Source: Fibrobacterota bacterium (GTDB taxonomy: Bacteria; Fibrobacterota; Chitinivibrionia; Chitinivibrionales; Chitinispirillaceae). Taken from it: a DNA stretch of 64,000 nucleotides. The notes under the pieces were generated by a model that searched no databases, was not told the DNA's origin, and saw nothing but the letters and a program-made list of their open reading frames with translations. Shown one piece after another: positions 9,938 through 19,402 of the stretch. The stretch spans positions 158,646-222,645 of the forward strand of contig JAEWVR010000020.1 of assembly GCA_023459055.1 (NCBI GenBank). Reading direction: 5' to 3'. Positions within the stretch are counted from its first letter, which is position 1, and the number at the start of each line of letters is the position of its first letter. Made by a program: the position numbers and the translations under genes.

Positions 9938-10813
9938 ATGATACATATTGATGTAACAAAAAGATTACTTTCTGCAAACGGTGCAATTACACTACGTGTT
10001 AAGCTTGATATTGAACGGCATGATTTTTTTACATTTTTTGGTAAATCCGGTTCAGGGAAAACGACAACACTCCGTATGCTTGCCGGTCTGACACATCCTG
10101 ATAATGGCGAGATTATTGTTGATGGAAATGTCTGGTATAGTAAGGAAAAAGGGATAAATGTCGCACCACAGCATCGAACGATCGGTTTTGTTTTCCAGGA
10201 TTATGCTTTGTTTCCCGCAATGTCAGTTCGTAAAAATCTTGAGTATGCTTCGAATAAAAACCAAAAACGGGTTGAGGAACTTATTGATATTATGCAATTG
10301 CGTGCACTTGAGCACTCGCGTCCGCATCAGTTAAGCGGTGGACAACGTCAGCGGGTTGCACTTGCACGGGCACTGATCAGATCACCAAAAATACTGCTTC
10401 TTGACGAGCCGCTATCTGCACTTGACAGTGAGATGAGAACTTCACTGCAAAATGAAATAAATCAGATCCATTCATCATTTGGTCTGACATCAATAATTGT
10501 TACTCATGATATTGCCGAAATTTTTACAATGTCAAATAAAATGGTATTGTTTGATAATGGAACTGTATCTAAAAGTGATTCCCCGGATATGCTGCTTGGT
10601 AACAAGCTTAGCAGTAAATTCAGGACTGTGGGAAAAGTCGTTTCCATCGCGAAATCTGATATTGCAGTTGTCGTAACAGTACAAAGCGGTATTAACCTTA
10701 TCAGGGTTGTGGTTGATCCTGAAGAATCGGCAACGTTACAACCGGGTCAAAACGTTATACTTGCAGTAAAAGCTTTTGCACCATCAATAATCGTTTTAAA
10801 CAAGTGTGAATAG
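9938..10813 (+). CDS. modC: molybdate ABC transporter ATPase
   Basis: Drives molybdate import. 291 aa. Walker A GKSGSGKTT is at 35-43, Q-loop VFQDYALFPAMSV near 87, signature LSGGQRQRVALARAL near 130, Walker B ILLLDEPLSAL, and H-loop IVTHD. After residue ~225 one short TOBE-like segment remains (VGKVVSIAKSDIAVVVTV to VILAVKAFAPSIIVL), shorter than the E. coli ModC tail. Lies between modB and modD. Confidence 0.94.
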   Translation: MIHIDVTKRLLSANGAITLRVKLDIERHDFFTFFGKSGSGKTTTLRMLAGLTHPDNGEIIVDGNVWYSKEKGINVAPQHRTIGFVFQDYALFPAMSVRKNLEYASNKNQKRVEELIDIMQLRALEHSRPHQLSGGQRQRVALARALIRSPKILLLDEPLSALDSEMRTSLQNEINQIHSSFGLTSIIVTHDIAEIFTMSNKMVLFDNGTVSKSDSPDMLLGNKLSSKFRTVGKVVSIAKSDIAVVVTVQSGINLIRVVVDPEESATLQPGQNVILAVKAFAPSIIVLNKCE

Positions 10814-10828
10814 AAAAGGAGATGTGTG

Positions 10829-11671
10829 ATGTTTTTTGTTTCAGATCAGATTCTTGATTCATTAATTCAGGAGGATTTTCCGCTTGGTGATCTTACCGTT
10901 GACACATTGGGAATAGGTGGACATTCAGCAGTAATGACATGTAAAAGCCGTAATCACGGAATTATATGTTGTACAGAGGAGGCATCACGAATAATTAACC
11001 GTCTTGGTGGACAGACATCATTTTTTTTGCCATCAGGAACATTAGTTGAACCTGGTACCGTTATACTTGAATCATCAGGGAGTGCTGCAACGCTTCATGC
11101 TGCATGGAAAATGATTGCTAATCTAATCGAATACTATTCTGGTGTTGCATCACGTACATATCAGATGGTTAAAGTACTACAGGAAATGAATTCCCAATCT
11201 GTCATAGGGGCGACGCGAAAGATTATCCCTGGAACAAAAACTCTTGTATGTAAGGCGGTGGTAAGTGGTGGCGGAACTATTCACAGGTCAGGATTGTCGG
11301 AAACCTTTCTTCTTTTCAAACAACATAGTGTGTTTTTTAAAGACTCTGAAGCCATTGCAAATGCATTATGTGAGGCACGTAAAAAAGCAGTAGAGAAAAA
11401 AATAATTGTTGAGATCAACAATGAGGAGGATTTATCTACATTTCATTCCTATCCTGTTGATGGTCTTCAGTTTGACAAATTTACACCATCAGAACTGACA
11501 CGTATTATAACGAAGATCAGAACTACACGACCCGAATTAATCATGATTGCAGCCGGAGGAATCACCGTTAACAATATAAGAGAGTATGCATTGTGTGGTG
11601 CAAATCTTATTGTAACGTCAAGTATGTATCACGGACCGACATTTGATCTGGGGATCTCAATTCATCCATGA
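10829..11671 (+). CDS. modD: ModD-like protein (quinolinate phosphoribosyltransferase fold)
   Basis: 280 aa of the NadC/ModD fold. It begins FVSDQILDSLIQEDFPLGDLT and contains GATRKIIPGTKTLVCKAVVSGG and HRSGLSETFLLFKQH, which distinguish ModD from NadC, and ends with the barrel segment MIAAGGITVNNIREYA. ModD genes are recurrently linked to mod transporters and are needed for molybdenum metabolism in some bacteria, but the reaction is not established. A GTG one codon earlier is possible; the ATG is preferred because AAAAGGA sits eight bases before it. It is 15 bp after modC and is followed by a hairpin, so it probably closes the operon. Confidence 0.88.
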   Translation: MFFVSDQILDSLIQEDFPLGDLTVDTLGIGGHSAVMTCKSRNHGIICCTEEASRIINRLGGQTSFFLPSGTLVEPGTVILESSGSAATLHAAWKMIANLIEYYSGVASRTYQMVKVLQEMNSQSVIGATRKIIPGTKTLVCKAVVSGGGTIHRSGLSETFLLFKQHSVFFKDSEAIANALCEARKKAVEKKIIVEINNEEDLSTFHSYPVDGLQFDKFTPSELTRIITKIRTTRPELIMIAAGGITVNNIREYALCGANLIVTSSMYHGPTFDLGISIHP

Positions 11672-11864
11672 GGATGAGTTGTGCTGCATTGTTGTTTATT
11701 TGTTATATAGGATCAATATTGTGGGGCAGCTCGCGCCTCAAACATCAGGTACTGGTGCTGCTTTTTCAAGGCCGGACAGATAACATACATTTCTGGACAT
11801 GCTTATAAGTCGCTTCTGCCATACTGCTTTTAATCAAAAATTTTACTTCATTTCGCAAAGAAAC

Positions 11865-11892
11865 AAAAAGGTACAAAAAAATGTACCTTTTT
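11865..11892 (+). terminator. hairpin after the mod operon
   Basis: Perfect 11-bp stem AAAAAGGTACA / TGTACCTTTTT with an A6 loop, between modD and rex. The T-run is part of the stem, so it could work in either direction. GC content is low, hence moderate confidence as a terminator. Confidence 0.55.
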
Positions 11893-11957
11893 ATACTTCG
11901 TTTCTGAAACCATATTAAAATTTCTACGTCAGCGCAGTTTTTACATCAGGGCATGTC

Positions 11958-12704
11958 ATGATAAATTGTGAAAAAGAGAACATAAGTGCTGTAACCAACA
12001 GAAATTGTATTGGCAGGTTGTCAAAATACAAGAATGCACTGTATCACTTTAAAGAGCTTGGATTCACAAAAATTTTTTCAACCTATCTCGCTCAGGCTGT
12101 CGGAGTAACCAGTACCCAGATTCGCAAAGACTTTTCAATATTTAAAATTTTTGGTAATAAACGGGGCGGCTATCTTATTGATGATTTGATCTTAAGCCTG
12201 AATAATATTCTCAGTAAAAACGAAACGCACAAGGTTATTTTAGTTGGTGTCGGAAATCTTGGAAGGGCATTAATCCATTACAAAGGATTTGCCCGTGAGG
12301 GTTTTAAACTGATAGCCACATTCGACATCGACCCCGCAAAACATGCAACGCTTTCAGAAATCCCCGTTCTTCCTATTGATCAATTATATCAATTTGTTAA
12401 AGATAACGGTGTGCAGTTTGGAATACTCTCTGTTCCTGCCGTTGTAGCGCAACAGGTTTTTGAAAAAATGGTTGATGCCGGAATCAAGGGTGTACTCAAT
12501 TTCGCCCCATGCAGTCTCCAAACACCAGATAACAGTGTTTTTGTTAACTATGTAAATCTTGAACTAGAACTTGAGCAGCTTGTTTACTTTGCAAAATTAA
12601 AAAACAGATTGCTACCATTTGACACAGAGGTTATGGAACCACATATAATGAATAACCGTGAAAGCTGTGAAACCTGCATTGTACAAGGTGCTGCAGTACC
12701 ATAA
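11958..12704 (+). CDS. rex: redox-sensing transcriptional repressor Rex
   Basis: Senses the NADH/NAD+ ratio and represses fermentation and redox genes. 248 aa. A winged-helix N-terminus (SKYKNALYHFKELGFTKIFS, then AVGVTSTQIRKDFSIF, the usual Rex recognition helix) is followed by a Rossmann domain with GVGNLGRALIHYKGF and FDIDPAKH, and the NVA(P/F) region LNFAPCSL. The usual motif is GAGNLG; here Ala is Val. The position directly before a formate transporter and NAD-linked formate dehydrogenase suggests that it controls them, but I did not find a clear TTGTGAA-N6-TTCACAA operator. Confidence 0.93.
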   Translation: MINCEKENISAVTNRNCIGRLSKYKNALYHFKELGFTKIFSTYLAQAVGVTSTQIRKDFSIFKIFGNKRGGYLIDDLILSLNNILSKNETHKVILVGVGNLGRALIHYKGFAREGFKLIATFDIDPAKHATLSEIPVLPIDQLYQFVKDNGVQFGILSVPAVVAQQVFEKMVDAGIKGVLNFAPCSLQTPDNSVFVNYVNLELELEQLVYFAKLKNRLLPFDTEVMEPHIMNNRESCETCIVQGAAVP

Positions 12705-12765
12705 TTTTTTTGATTTTAGCTATAAATGTGATTTTTTTCTTATAAACTTTTCGTGTGGAGGCTCG

Positions 12766-14076
12766 ATGACAGAAGTACAAATCCCCAAAGGGCAGAAGAA
12801 CAGATGGCTTATTGCTATTATGGGAACATTATTGCAATTATGTCTTGGAACGGTCTATGCATGGAGCTTTTTCCAGAAACCACTTATGACAACGTATGGA
12901 TGGTCTAATACACAGGTTGCATGGGTATTCAGTCTGGCAATCTGTTTTCTTGGTCTTGCTGCAGCGTGGGGTGGAATAAATCTTCCAAAATATGGCCCTA
13001 AAAAACTTGCTATGCTTGGCGGTGCTCTGTTTGGTGTCGGTTATCTGATCGGTGCATTTGCACTAAGTATCAAGTCGCTTCCTCTTTTATATCTTGGATA
13101 TGGTGTTATTGGAGGTACAGGACTTGGACTTGGCTATGTAACCCCTGTTGCAACTGCAGCAAAGTGGTTTCCGGATAAAAAAGGGTTTATTACCGGTATG
13201 GTTGTCATGGGTTTTGGCTTTGGTGCGCTCCTTATGAGTAAAATATTTGCGCCAATGCTTATTGAAATGACAAGTGGTAATATGGTTCTGGTATTTGCAT
13301 ATCTTGGTGCAATTTTTCTTGTGTTAACTCTGATTGTTGCATCTTTTCTCGAAAATCCACCAGCCGGATATACCGTGCCAATGAAAAGCAATGCATCTGA
13401 AGCTGCAAAAAAAGCTGCGGCTCCATCCGCTCATGATCTTGTCGGAGGTACGTTTAGTCAATATGTGTTTAACGGGCGTTTTTTCGTTATGTGGATAATA
13501 TTCTTTTGTAATATCGGAGCCGGCATTGCTATTATCGGTTTTCAGTCACCAATGCTTCAGGATCTTCTAAAACTTGATGATCCATCTCTTGATGTCAAAA
13601 CACTTGCATCAGTGGGGGCAACACTTATTGCTGTTACGTCAATATTTAACGGAGTAGGCCGTTTTTTCTGGGGTGGTATGTCTGATAAAATCGGTCGTGT
13701 GAATGTTTTTCGTATCATGCTTGTAACACAACTGATTTGTTTTATCGCCCTGATTTTTGTCAAGAGCCCGATTATCTTCTCTATACTTTTCTGTTATATT
13801 CTTCTTTGTTATGGTGGCGGTTTCGGTACGATGCCATCATTTGTAACAACCGTGTTTGGCAGCAAGATGATGGCTGTTGTATATGGTGCGATTCTTACTG
13901 CATGGTCAATGGGTGGCATCGTTGGACCTCAGGTTGTTGCGTTTATCAAGGATACGGCGGGAAGTAAAGCAGCATCATATTCATTTGTGTTTGCAGTTAC
14001 TCTTATGGTTATCGGTCTTATCTTTTCGCTCATGGCAAGTGATAAGCATTTTTCAATTAACAAAAGTAAAAACTGA
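12766..14076 (+). CDS. MFS transporter, oxalate:formate antiporter family
   Basis: 436 aa with about 12 membrane helices. The N-terminus WLIAIMGTLLQLCLGTVYAW followed by SFFQKPL, the loop GGTGLGLGYVTPVATAAKWF, and GVGRFFWGGMSDKIGR in the second half are typical of the OFA subfamily (OxlT-like), which exchanges small carboxylates such as oxalate, formate or lactate. The frame is open upstream, overlapping rex, but the start at 12766 has GTGGAGG five bases before it and begins just before the first helix. It lies between rex and the formate dehydrogenase genes, so formate or a related acid is the likely substrate (inference). Confidence 0.85.
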   Translation: MTEVQIPKGQKNRWLIAIMGTLLQLCLGTVYAWSFFQKPLMTTYGWSNTQVAWVFSLAICFLGLAAAWGGINLPKYGPKKLAMLGGALFGVGYLIGAFALSIKSLPLLYLGYGVIGGTGLGLGYVTPVATAAKWFPDKKGFITGMVVMGFGFGALLMSKIFAPMLIEMTSGNMVLVFAYLGAIFLVLTLIVASFLENPPAGYTVPMKSNASEAAKKAAAPSAHDLVGGTFSQYVFNGRFFVMWIIFFCNIGAGIAIIGFQSPMLQDLLKLDDPSLDVKTLASVGATLIAVTSIFNGVGRFFWGGMSDKIGRVNVFRIMLVTQLICFIALIFVKSPIIFSILFCYILLCYGGGFGTMPSFVTTVFGSKMMAVVYGAILTAWSMGGIVGPQVVAFIKDTAGSKAASYSFVFAVTLMVIGLIFSLMASDKHFSINKSKN

Positions 14077-14097
14077 GTTTATTCTTTTTCCTGCATG

Positions 14098-14123
14098 CCG
14101 GTATCAGCCATTATTGATACCGG
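14098..14123 (+). terminator. hairpin between transporter and formate dehydrogenase genes
   Basis: Perfect 9-bp stem CCGGTATCA / TGATACCGG with an 8-base loop, followed by TTATAG and no strong T-run. It may be a weak terminator or mRNA processing structure in front of the NuoE-like gene. Confidence 0.45.
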
Positions 14124-14170
14124 TTATAGTACGGGATTCAGGATACTAGAAATATTTTCAGGAGAATTAA

Positions 14171-14716
14171 ATGTCAAATAATGAATCTAAGTGTAGTTGT
14201 TCCTGTTCTGGTACAGATAATTGTGTCGAGATTGAATTAAGCAAACTGGATGCTGTTTTTGACAAATGGGAAAGTCAGCCGGGTGCACTAATTCCGGTAC
14301 TTCAGGAGGCTCAGGGAATATATGGATATATTCCGGCAGCTGCAATTACTGCTATTTCTGAACGTCTTCGGATTCCAACATCAAAGATTTTTGGTGTTAT
14401 CACTTTTTACTCATTTTTCTCACTAAAGCCACGAGGCAAATATCTGATACGTGTTTGTCTTGGAACTGCCTGCTATGTACGTGGAGCAGAGGAAGTGCTT
14501 ACTGCACTTAAATCTCAATTGGGTGTAGAGGTTGGTGAAACGACTGATGATCTGCTCTTTACACTTGATGTCGGCAGATGTTTTGGTGCGTGTGGTCTTG
14601 CACCGGTAATTATGATCAATGAGGATGTTCATCAGTGGGTGAAATCATCAGATGTGGAAAAGATTTTAAAAAGCTATAGAAACCTCGCCCAGGGCGCAAA
14701 GAATGGGAGTAAGTAA
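14171..14716 (+). CDS. NuoE/HydC-like [2Fe-2S] subunit of NAD-linked formate dehydrogenase
   Basis: 181 aa thioredoxin-fold ferredoxin. It has a Cys/Ser-rich N-terminus, then ALIPVLQEAQGIYGYIP and GVITFYSFFSLKPRGK, then the four cluster cysteines in CLGTACYVRGAE and CFGACGLAPV. Such subunits pair with a NuoF-like FMN subunit to pass electrons between formate and NAD+. The stop abuts the NuoF-like start with no gap, so the two are translationally coupled. Could also serve a bifurcating complex as in HydABC; the catalytic FdhA downstream argues for formate dehydrogenase. Confidence 0.9.
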   Translation: MSNNESKCSCSCSGTDNCVEIELSKLDAVFDKWESQPGALIPVLQEAQGIYGYIPAAAITAISERLRIPTSKIFGVITFYSFFSLKPRGKYLIRVCLGTACYVRGAEEVLTALKSQLGVEVGETTDDLLFTLDVGRCFGACGLAPVIMINEDVHQWVKSSDVEKILKSYRNLAQGAKNGSK

Positions 14717-16579
14717 ATGGATGATCTTTTAATTAACGAACGAATTAATACACCTGATGATTTGAAAAAAATCAGGGAAACTATCTGCGCAAGTGCAGAA
14801 TTTAACAAAGAAAAAATCTTTGTTTGTGCGGGTGGCGGTTGTATTGCTTCCGGTTCTATGAAAGTTAAAGATGCGCTGATCAGTGAACTGCAAAAAAAAG
14901 GTTTATCTGACAAAGTGGCAGTTGTTGAGACTGGTTGTCTTGGCCCATGTGCTGTAGGACCGGTTATTGTTATTGCCAAAGACGGTACATTTTATCAAAA
15001 CGTTGCAGCAGATGATGCTGTGGCGATTGTTCATGATCATCTTCTTGGCGGCAGGATTGTTGAAAAACTGATTCATGTTGCAGATGATGTCAAGCAGCAG
15101 AAAATGGATGAGATTCCGTTTTTTAAAAATCAGAAGAAACTGGTATTAAGTAATTGCGGAAAAGTAAACCCGAATAAAATTTCTGACTACATTGCTGTTG
15201 GTGGGTATAGTGCTCTAAGTAAAGTCCTGACATCAATGTCAAGTGATGAAACTATTGCGGAAGTCGGTGCATCCGGTTTACGTGGTCGTGGTGGTGCAGG
15301 ATTTCCTACCGGAACTAAGTGGTCGTTTGCACAAAAAAGCGAGGGTGATATTAAATACATCCTTTGTAACGCTGATGAGGGTGATCCCGGAGCATTTATG
15401 GACCGAAGTATTCTTGAAGGTGATCCACACAGTGTCATTGAAGGCATGGCTGTCGGTGCATTCGCAATCGGTTGTAAAAAAGGCTTTGTATATGTACGCG
15501 CGGAGTATCCACTTGCAGTCGAACGTTTACAGAATGCTATTGTTCAGGCACGTAAGTGCGGACTTCTTGGAAAAAATATCCTTGATACAGCATTCGAATT
15601 TGATCTTGAAATACGTATGGGCTCAGGTGCTTTTGTGTGTGGTGAGGAAACTGCGCTTATGGCATCCATTGAAGGCAACCGTGGCGAACCCCGTCCCCGT
15701 CCGCCATTTCCAGCTCAAAAAGGATTGTGGGATAAACCGACTGTACTTAACAATGTAGAAACGTATTCGAATATTCCCAGAATCATAAATAATGGTGCTC
15801 CCTGGTTTGCGTCGATAGGTACCGCAAAAAGTAAAGGTACAAAAATATTCGCGCTTGCAGGGGCTGTTGAACTCTCCGGCCTTGTTGAGGTTCCGGTTGG
15901 TACACCATTAAAAAAGGTAATATATGATATTGGTGGTGGTGTCCCTAATGGTAAAGCCTATAAAGCAGCCCAGATTGGTGGGCCGTCTGGTGGTTGTATA
16001 CCGGCAGAGCATCTTGATGTAGCACTTGATTATGAATCACTGAATGAACTGGGTGCTATTATGGGAAGCGGCGGTCTTATTGTTATGGATGAGACAAGCT
16101 GTATGGTTGACGTAGCAAGATTTTTCCTTGAATTTGTTCAGGATGAATCGTGCGGAAAATGCGTCCCGTGCAGAGAAGGAACGCATCAGATGCTTGAAAT
16201 TATCAATAGAATCTGTGAAGGTAAAGGAGAGATGGCTGATATTGACACATTGCAAAAAATGGCAGTCACTATCAGGAATGCATCACTTTGTGGTCTTGGT
16301 CAGACAGCATCTAATCCGGTTCTCAGCACATTACGCCACTTCAGGGATGAGTATGAAGAACATATTCGTGATAAAAAATGTCGTGCTGCAGTTTGTAAAT
16401 CACTTATAGTCTTTGAAGTTACCGAAAAATGCATAGGTTGTGGTCTCTGCAAAAAAGCCTGTCCTGTTTCTGCAATATGCGGAAGTACGAAAACACGGCA
16501 TACTATAAATGCAGATATGTGTACACGTTGTGGTCTTTGCTATAGTACTTGTAAATTTGATGCTATTATCAAACATTAA
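14717..16579 (+). CDS. NuoF/HydB-like NADH:acceptor subunit with ferredoxin tail
   Basis: 620 aa flavoprotein. Order of domains: an N-terminal thioredoxin-like [2Fe-2S] domain (CAGGGC near 35, CLGPCAVGPV near 76); the NuoF core with the FMN/NADH glycine-rich loop LRGRGGAGFPTGTKW near 190; an SLBB domain; the NuoF 4Fe-4S motif SCGKCVPCREGTH near 478 with Cys in SLCGLGQ; and a C-terminal 2x[4Fe-4S] ferredoxin with CIGCGLCKKACP and CTRCGLCYSTC. This is the HydB layout of electron-bifurcating hydrogenases and NAD-dependent formate dehydrogenases. Lies between the NuoE-like and FdhA genes (0-bp and 42-bp gaps). Confidence 0.92.
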   Translation: MDDLLINERINTPDDLKKIRETICASAEFNKEKIFVCAGGGCIASGSMKVKDALISELQKKGLSDKVAVVETGCLGPCAVGPVIVIAKDGTFYQNVAADDAVAIVHDHLLGGRIVEKLIHVADDVKQQKMDEIPFFKNQKKLVLSNCGKVNPNKISDYIAVGGYSALSKVLTSMSSDETIAEVGASGLRGRGGAGFPTGTKWSFAQKSEGDIKYILCNADEGDPGAFMDRSILEGDPHSVIEGMAVGAFAIGCKKGFVYVRAEYPLAVERLQNAIVQARKCGLLGKNILDTAFEFDLEIRMGSGAFVCGEETALMASIEGNRGEPRPRPPFPAQKGLWDKPTVLNNVETYSNIPRIINNGAPWFASIGTAKSKGTKIFALAGAVELSGLVEVPVGTPLKKVIYDIGGGVPNGKAYKAAQIGGPSGGCIPAEHLDVALDYESLNELGAIMGSGGLIVMDETSCMVDVARFFLEFVQDESCGKCVPCREGTHQMLEIINRICEGKGEMADIDTLQKMAVTIRNASLCGLGQTASNPVLSTLRHFRDEYEEHIRDKKCRAAVCKSLIVFEVTEKCIGCGLCKKACPVSAICGSTKTRHTINADMCTRCGLCYSTCKFDAIIKH

Positions 16580-16621
16580 AAACTGATTTGTAAAGCTAAT
16601 AAAAAGAATAATGAGGTTCTT

Positions 16622-19351
16622 ATGCAAATATTTTTAAATAATCAGGCATACGATGCCAATGAAGGGGAAACCGTTCTTGAAGTGGCACGCCGGAATGGTA
16701 TCTATATTCCATCATTATGTTATCATCCTAAAACCGGTGCGACAGCAAAATGCCGCGTTTGTATAGTAAGTGTTGAGGGAATGAAGGGCTATCAGACATC
16801 ATGCAACATGAAAGTTAAGGACGGCATGAGGGTTATTACGTCAAGTGACGAAATTCGTGCGTCGCAACGACTTGTTGTCGAACTGATGCTTGCCGGTGGT
16901 TGTCATGATTGTCTCTCATGCGAAAAAAGCGGCTCGTGTGAGCTGCAGGATGCCTGTTACTATCTTGGTATTGAGCGTACATCATTTGCAGAATCACCAA
17001 GTGGCCTAAAAGACACAAGCTCCGAATTTATTGTCATTGATTATGATAAATGTATTAAATGCGGACGTTGTATCGCTGCATGCAATGAAAATGTTGTTAA
17101 TGAAGTATTAAGTTTTGGATATCGTGGAAGAAATACTACTGTTATCTGTGACACTGATCTGCCTATGGGTGAATCAAGCTGTGTGCAGTGTGGTGAATGT
17201 GTGCAGGCATGTCCGACCGGTGCACTGACTAACAAAAAAGCACGCGGGCTCGGACGTGATTCTCATCTTGAAACGGTAAATACAACATGTCCATACTGTG
17301 GTGTTGGTTGTCAACTCGTATTGCATATTGATCGTCAACACAATAAAGTGGTGCGGGTGAGTGGACGTGATGCTGCTCCGAACTATGGAAAACTTTGCGT
17401 AAAAGGTCGCTATGGTTATGAATTTCATGCAAGCCCCAAACGCCTGCAGTATCCTATGATTAAAAAGAACGGTAAGCATGAGAGAGTTTCATGGGATGAA
17501 GCACTTGATTATACCGCAAACAGAATCAAAAATATCGTTGAAAAACATGGCTCGGATGTATTCTCAGCCCTTGGTTCCGGACGTATTACAAACGAGAACA
17601 ACTATGCAGTGCAGAAGTTTACTCGTGCAGTAATAAAGACAAATAATGTCGACCATTGTGCACGCGTATGTCATGCGCCTACAGTTGCAGGACTGGCATA
17701 TGCTTTTGGAAGCGGTGCTGCAACAAATTCAATAGCAGATATTCTTGAAGCAGAGATTATTTTTGTGATTGGTTCAAATATGACTGAAGCGCATCCTGTT
17801 GTTTCCTACTATGTCAAAAAAGCCGCTAAAAACGGGGCTACTCTTATTGTTTGCGATCCCCGTAAAGTTGACATAGCACATTGGTCGAATCTCTATGTAC
17901 AGTTCAAGGTCGGTACCGATGTCCCGTTTTTAAATGGACTTATAAACGAAATATTTAAAAATGGCTGGCAGAATGATGAATTCATGAATAAGTATACCGA
18001 AAATCCTGAGGAAATTAAAAAGTGGGTTGAGGAATACCCTGCAGAGAAAGCATCAGAACTCAGTGGCGTTTCAGTTGACATGATAAAAAAAGTTGCACAG
18101 ATGCTTGGTACTGCAAAAAAAGTCAATGTTATATATACTCTTGGCGTAACAGAGCATATTTGCGGAACTGATAATGTTAAAACGATTGCCAATCTGCAGA
18201 TGGTTCTTGGTCATCTTGGTAAATCCGGATGTGGTGTTAATCCTCTTCGTGGACAAAATAATGTTCAGGGGGCCTGCGATATGGGAGCATTGCCAAATGT
18301 ATTCCATAATTATCAAAATGTTGACAATCCGGATGTAATTGCCAAAATGGAAAAAGCATGGGGTGTAACCGGTTTACCTTCAAAACCGGGATACAAAATA
18401 CCGACAATGCTTCATAAAGCAACTGAGGGGGGGACTAAAGCGCTCCTTTGTGTTGGTGATAATACGGTGCATACTGAACCAAATATGGCCAAGACAATTG
18501 AAGAGATCAAGGCTCTTGAATTTCTGGCTGTTGCAGATATTTTTTCAAATTTGACAACTGAATATGCTGATGTAATTTTCCCTGATACCTGTTTCAATGA
18601 AGATTATGGAACATATTCAAATCTGGAACGCCGGGTATCACTGCTTAATAAAGCTGTCGACCCTCCTGGAGAAGCAAGGCCGACATGGTGGATAATGAAC
18701 GAATTGGCAAAGCGGTTCGGTGTTGATCTTCACTTGACATCTGCCAGGGATACATGGGAGGACATGAGAAGTTCAGGTACAAGCATGGCTGGTATCACTC
18801 ATGAACGTATTAAAGAAACCGGTATTCAATGGCCTTGTCCGACGGTAACTCATCCTGGAACACCGATTCTCCATCTTGACGGCAAGTTTACACGTGGAAA
18901 AGGTTTGTTCAGCCATACCGTCTATCGTCATCAGGCAGAATTACCCGATAGCGAGTATCCTATTGTATTGTCAACTGGAAGAAGGTTGTGGCATTATCAC
19001 TCCGGTACCCAGACAAGAAATTCTATCGGACTTGAGAACCTCTGCCCTGAAGAGCTGATGGAAATAAGTCACGAAGATGCAAAAATAATGAATGTTAAAA
19101 CCGGTGATATTGTAAAAGCAACAAGCAGACGTGGATCAATTACGCTCAAAGCATGGGTTACAGACCGCTCACCAAAAGGTGTTGCATGGTGTGCATTCCA
19201 TTTTCATGAAGCATGCGCAAATGTTCTCACAAACAGTGCTTATGATAATGTTACTGAAACACCTGAGTATAAAGCCTGTGCAATTAAAATTGAAAAGGTT
19301 GCTGATGGAGAGCCGATCGGAGTTAATTTCAAACGTCAGGCACGACCATAA
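16622..19351 (+). CDS. fdhA: molybdopterin formate dehydrogenase catalytic subunit (Cys type)
   Basis: 909 aa. From the N-terminus: a 2Fe-2S plant-type ferredoxin (LCYHPKTGATAKCRVC), the His-Cys cluster (GGCHDCLSCEKSGSC), two 4Fe-4S motifs (CIKCGRCIAAC, CVQCGECVQACP), then the Mo-bis-MGD domain starting CPYCGVGCQ with GKLCVKGRYGYEF. The active site is ARVCHAPTVAGL: Cys350 stands where E. coli FdhF has selenocysteine, followed by the conserved His. The C-terminal cofactor domain contains STGRRLWHYHSGTQTR. Oxidises formate to CO2 (or the reverse) and passes electrons to the NuoF-like subunit. GAGG precedes the ATG. The alternative, a general molybdopterin oxidoreductase, is less likely given the context. 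Confidence 0.92.
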   Translation: MQIFLNNQAYDANEGETVLEVARRNGIYIPSLCYHPKTGATAKCRVCIVSVEGMKGYQTSCNMKVKDGMRVITSSDEIRASQRLVVELMLAGGCHDCLSCEKSGSCELQDACYYLGIERTSFAESPSGLKDTSSEFIVIDYDKCIKCGRCIAACNENVVNEVLSFGYRGRNTTVICDTDLPMGESSCVQCGECVQACPTGALTNKKARGLGRDSHLETVNTTCPYCGVGCQLVLHIDRQHNKVVRVSGRDAAPNYGKLCVKGRYGYEFHASPKRLQYPMIKKNGKHERVSWDEALDYTANRIKNIVEKHGSDVFSALGSGRITNENNYAVQKFTRAVIKTNNVDHCARVCHAPTVAGLAYAFGSGAATNSIADILEAEIIFVIGSNMTEAHPVVSYYVKKAAKNGATLIVCDPRKVDIAHWSNLYVQFKVGTDVPFLNGLINEIFKNGWQNDEFMNKYTENPEEIKKWVEEYPAEKASELSGVSVDMIKKVAQMLGTAKKVNVIYTLGVTEHICGTDNVKTIANLQMVLGHLGKSGCGVNPLRGQNNVQGACDMGALPNVFHNYQNVDNPDVIAKMEKAWGVTGLPSKPGYKIPTMLHKATEGGTKALLCVGDNTVHTEPNMAKTIEEIKALEFLAVADIFSNLTTEYADVIFPDTCFNEDYGTYSNLERRVSLLNKAVDPPGEARPTWWIMNELAKRFGVDLHLTSARDTWEDMRSSGTSMAGITHERIKETGIQWPCPTVTHPGTPILHLDGKFTRGKGLFSHTVYRHQAELPDSEYPIVLSTGRRLWHYHSGTQTRNSIGLENLCPEELMEISHEDAKIMNVKTGDIVKATSRRGSITLKAWVTDRSPKGVAWCAFHFHEACANVLTNSAYDNVTETPEYKACAIKIEKVADGEPIGVNFKRQARP

Positions 19352-19402
19352 TCCAGTGCACTCCGGTGTACTATTCTTGTTTGTTTACAAAAGGAATTTA
19401 TA

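Noticed and set aside
11960..11985. Rex operator at the start of rex (TTGTGAAAAAGAGAACATAA)
   Set aside because: Only the left half fits TTGTGAA-N6-TTCACAA and it lies inside the coding sequence.
17666..17680. Selenocysteine in formate dehydrogenase
   Set aside because: The active-site codon is TGT (Cys350), not TGA, and the frame is open throughout, so the enzyme is the Cys type.
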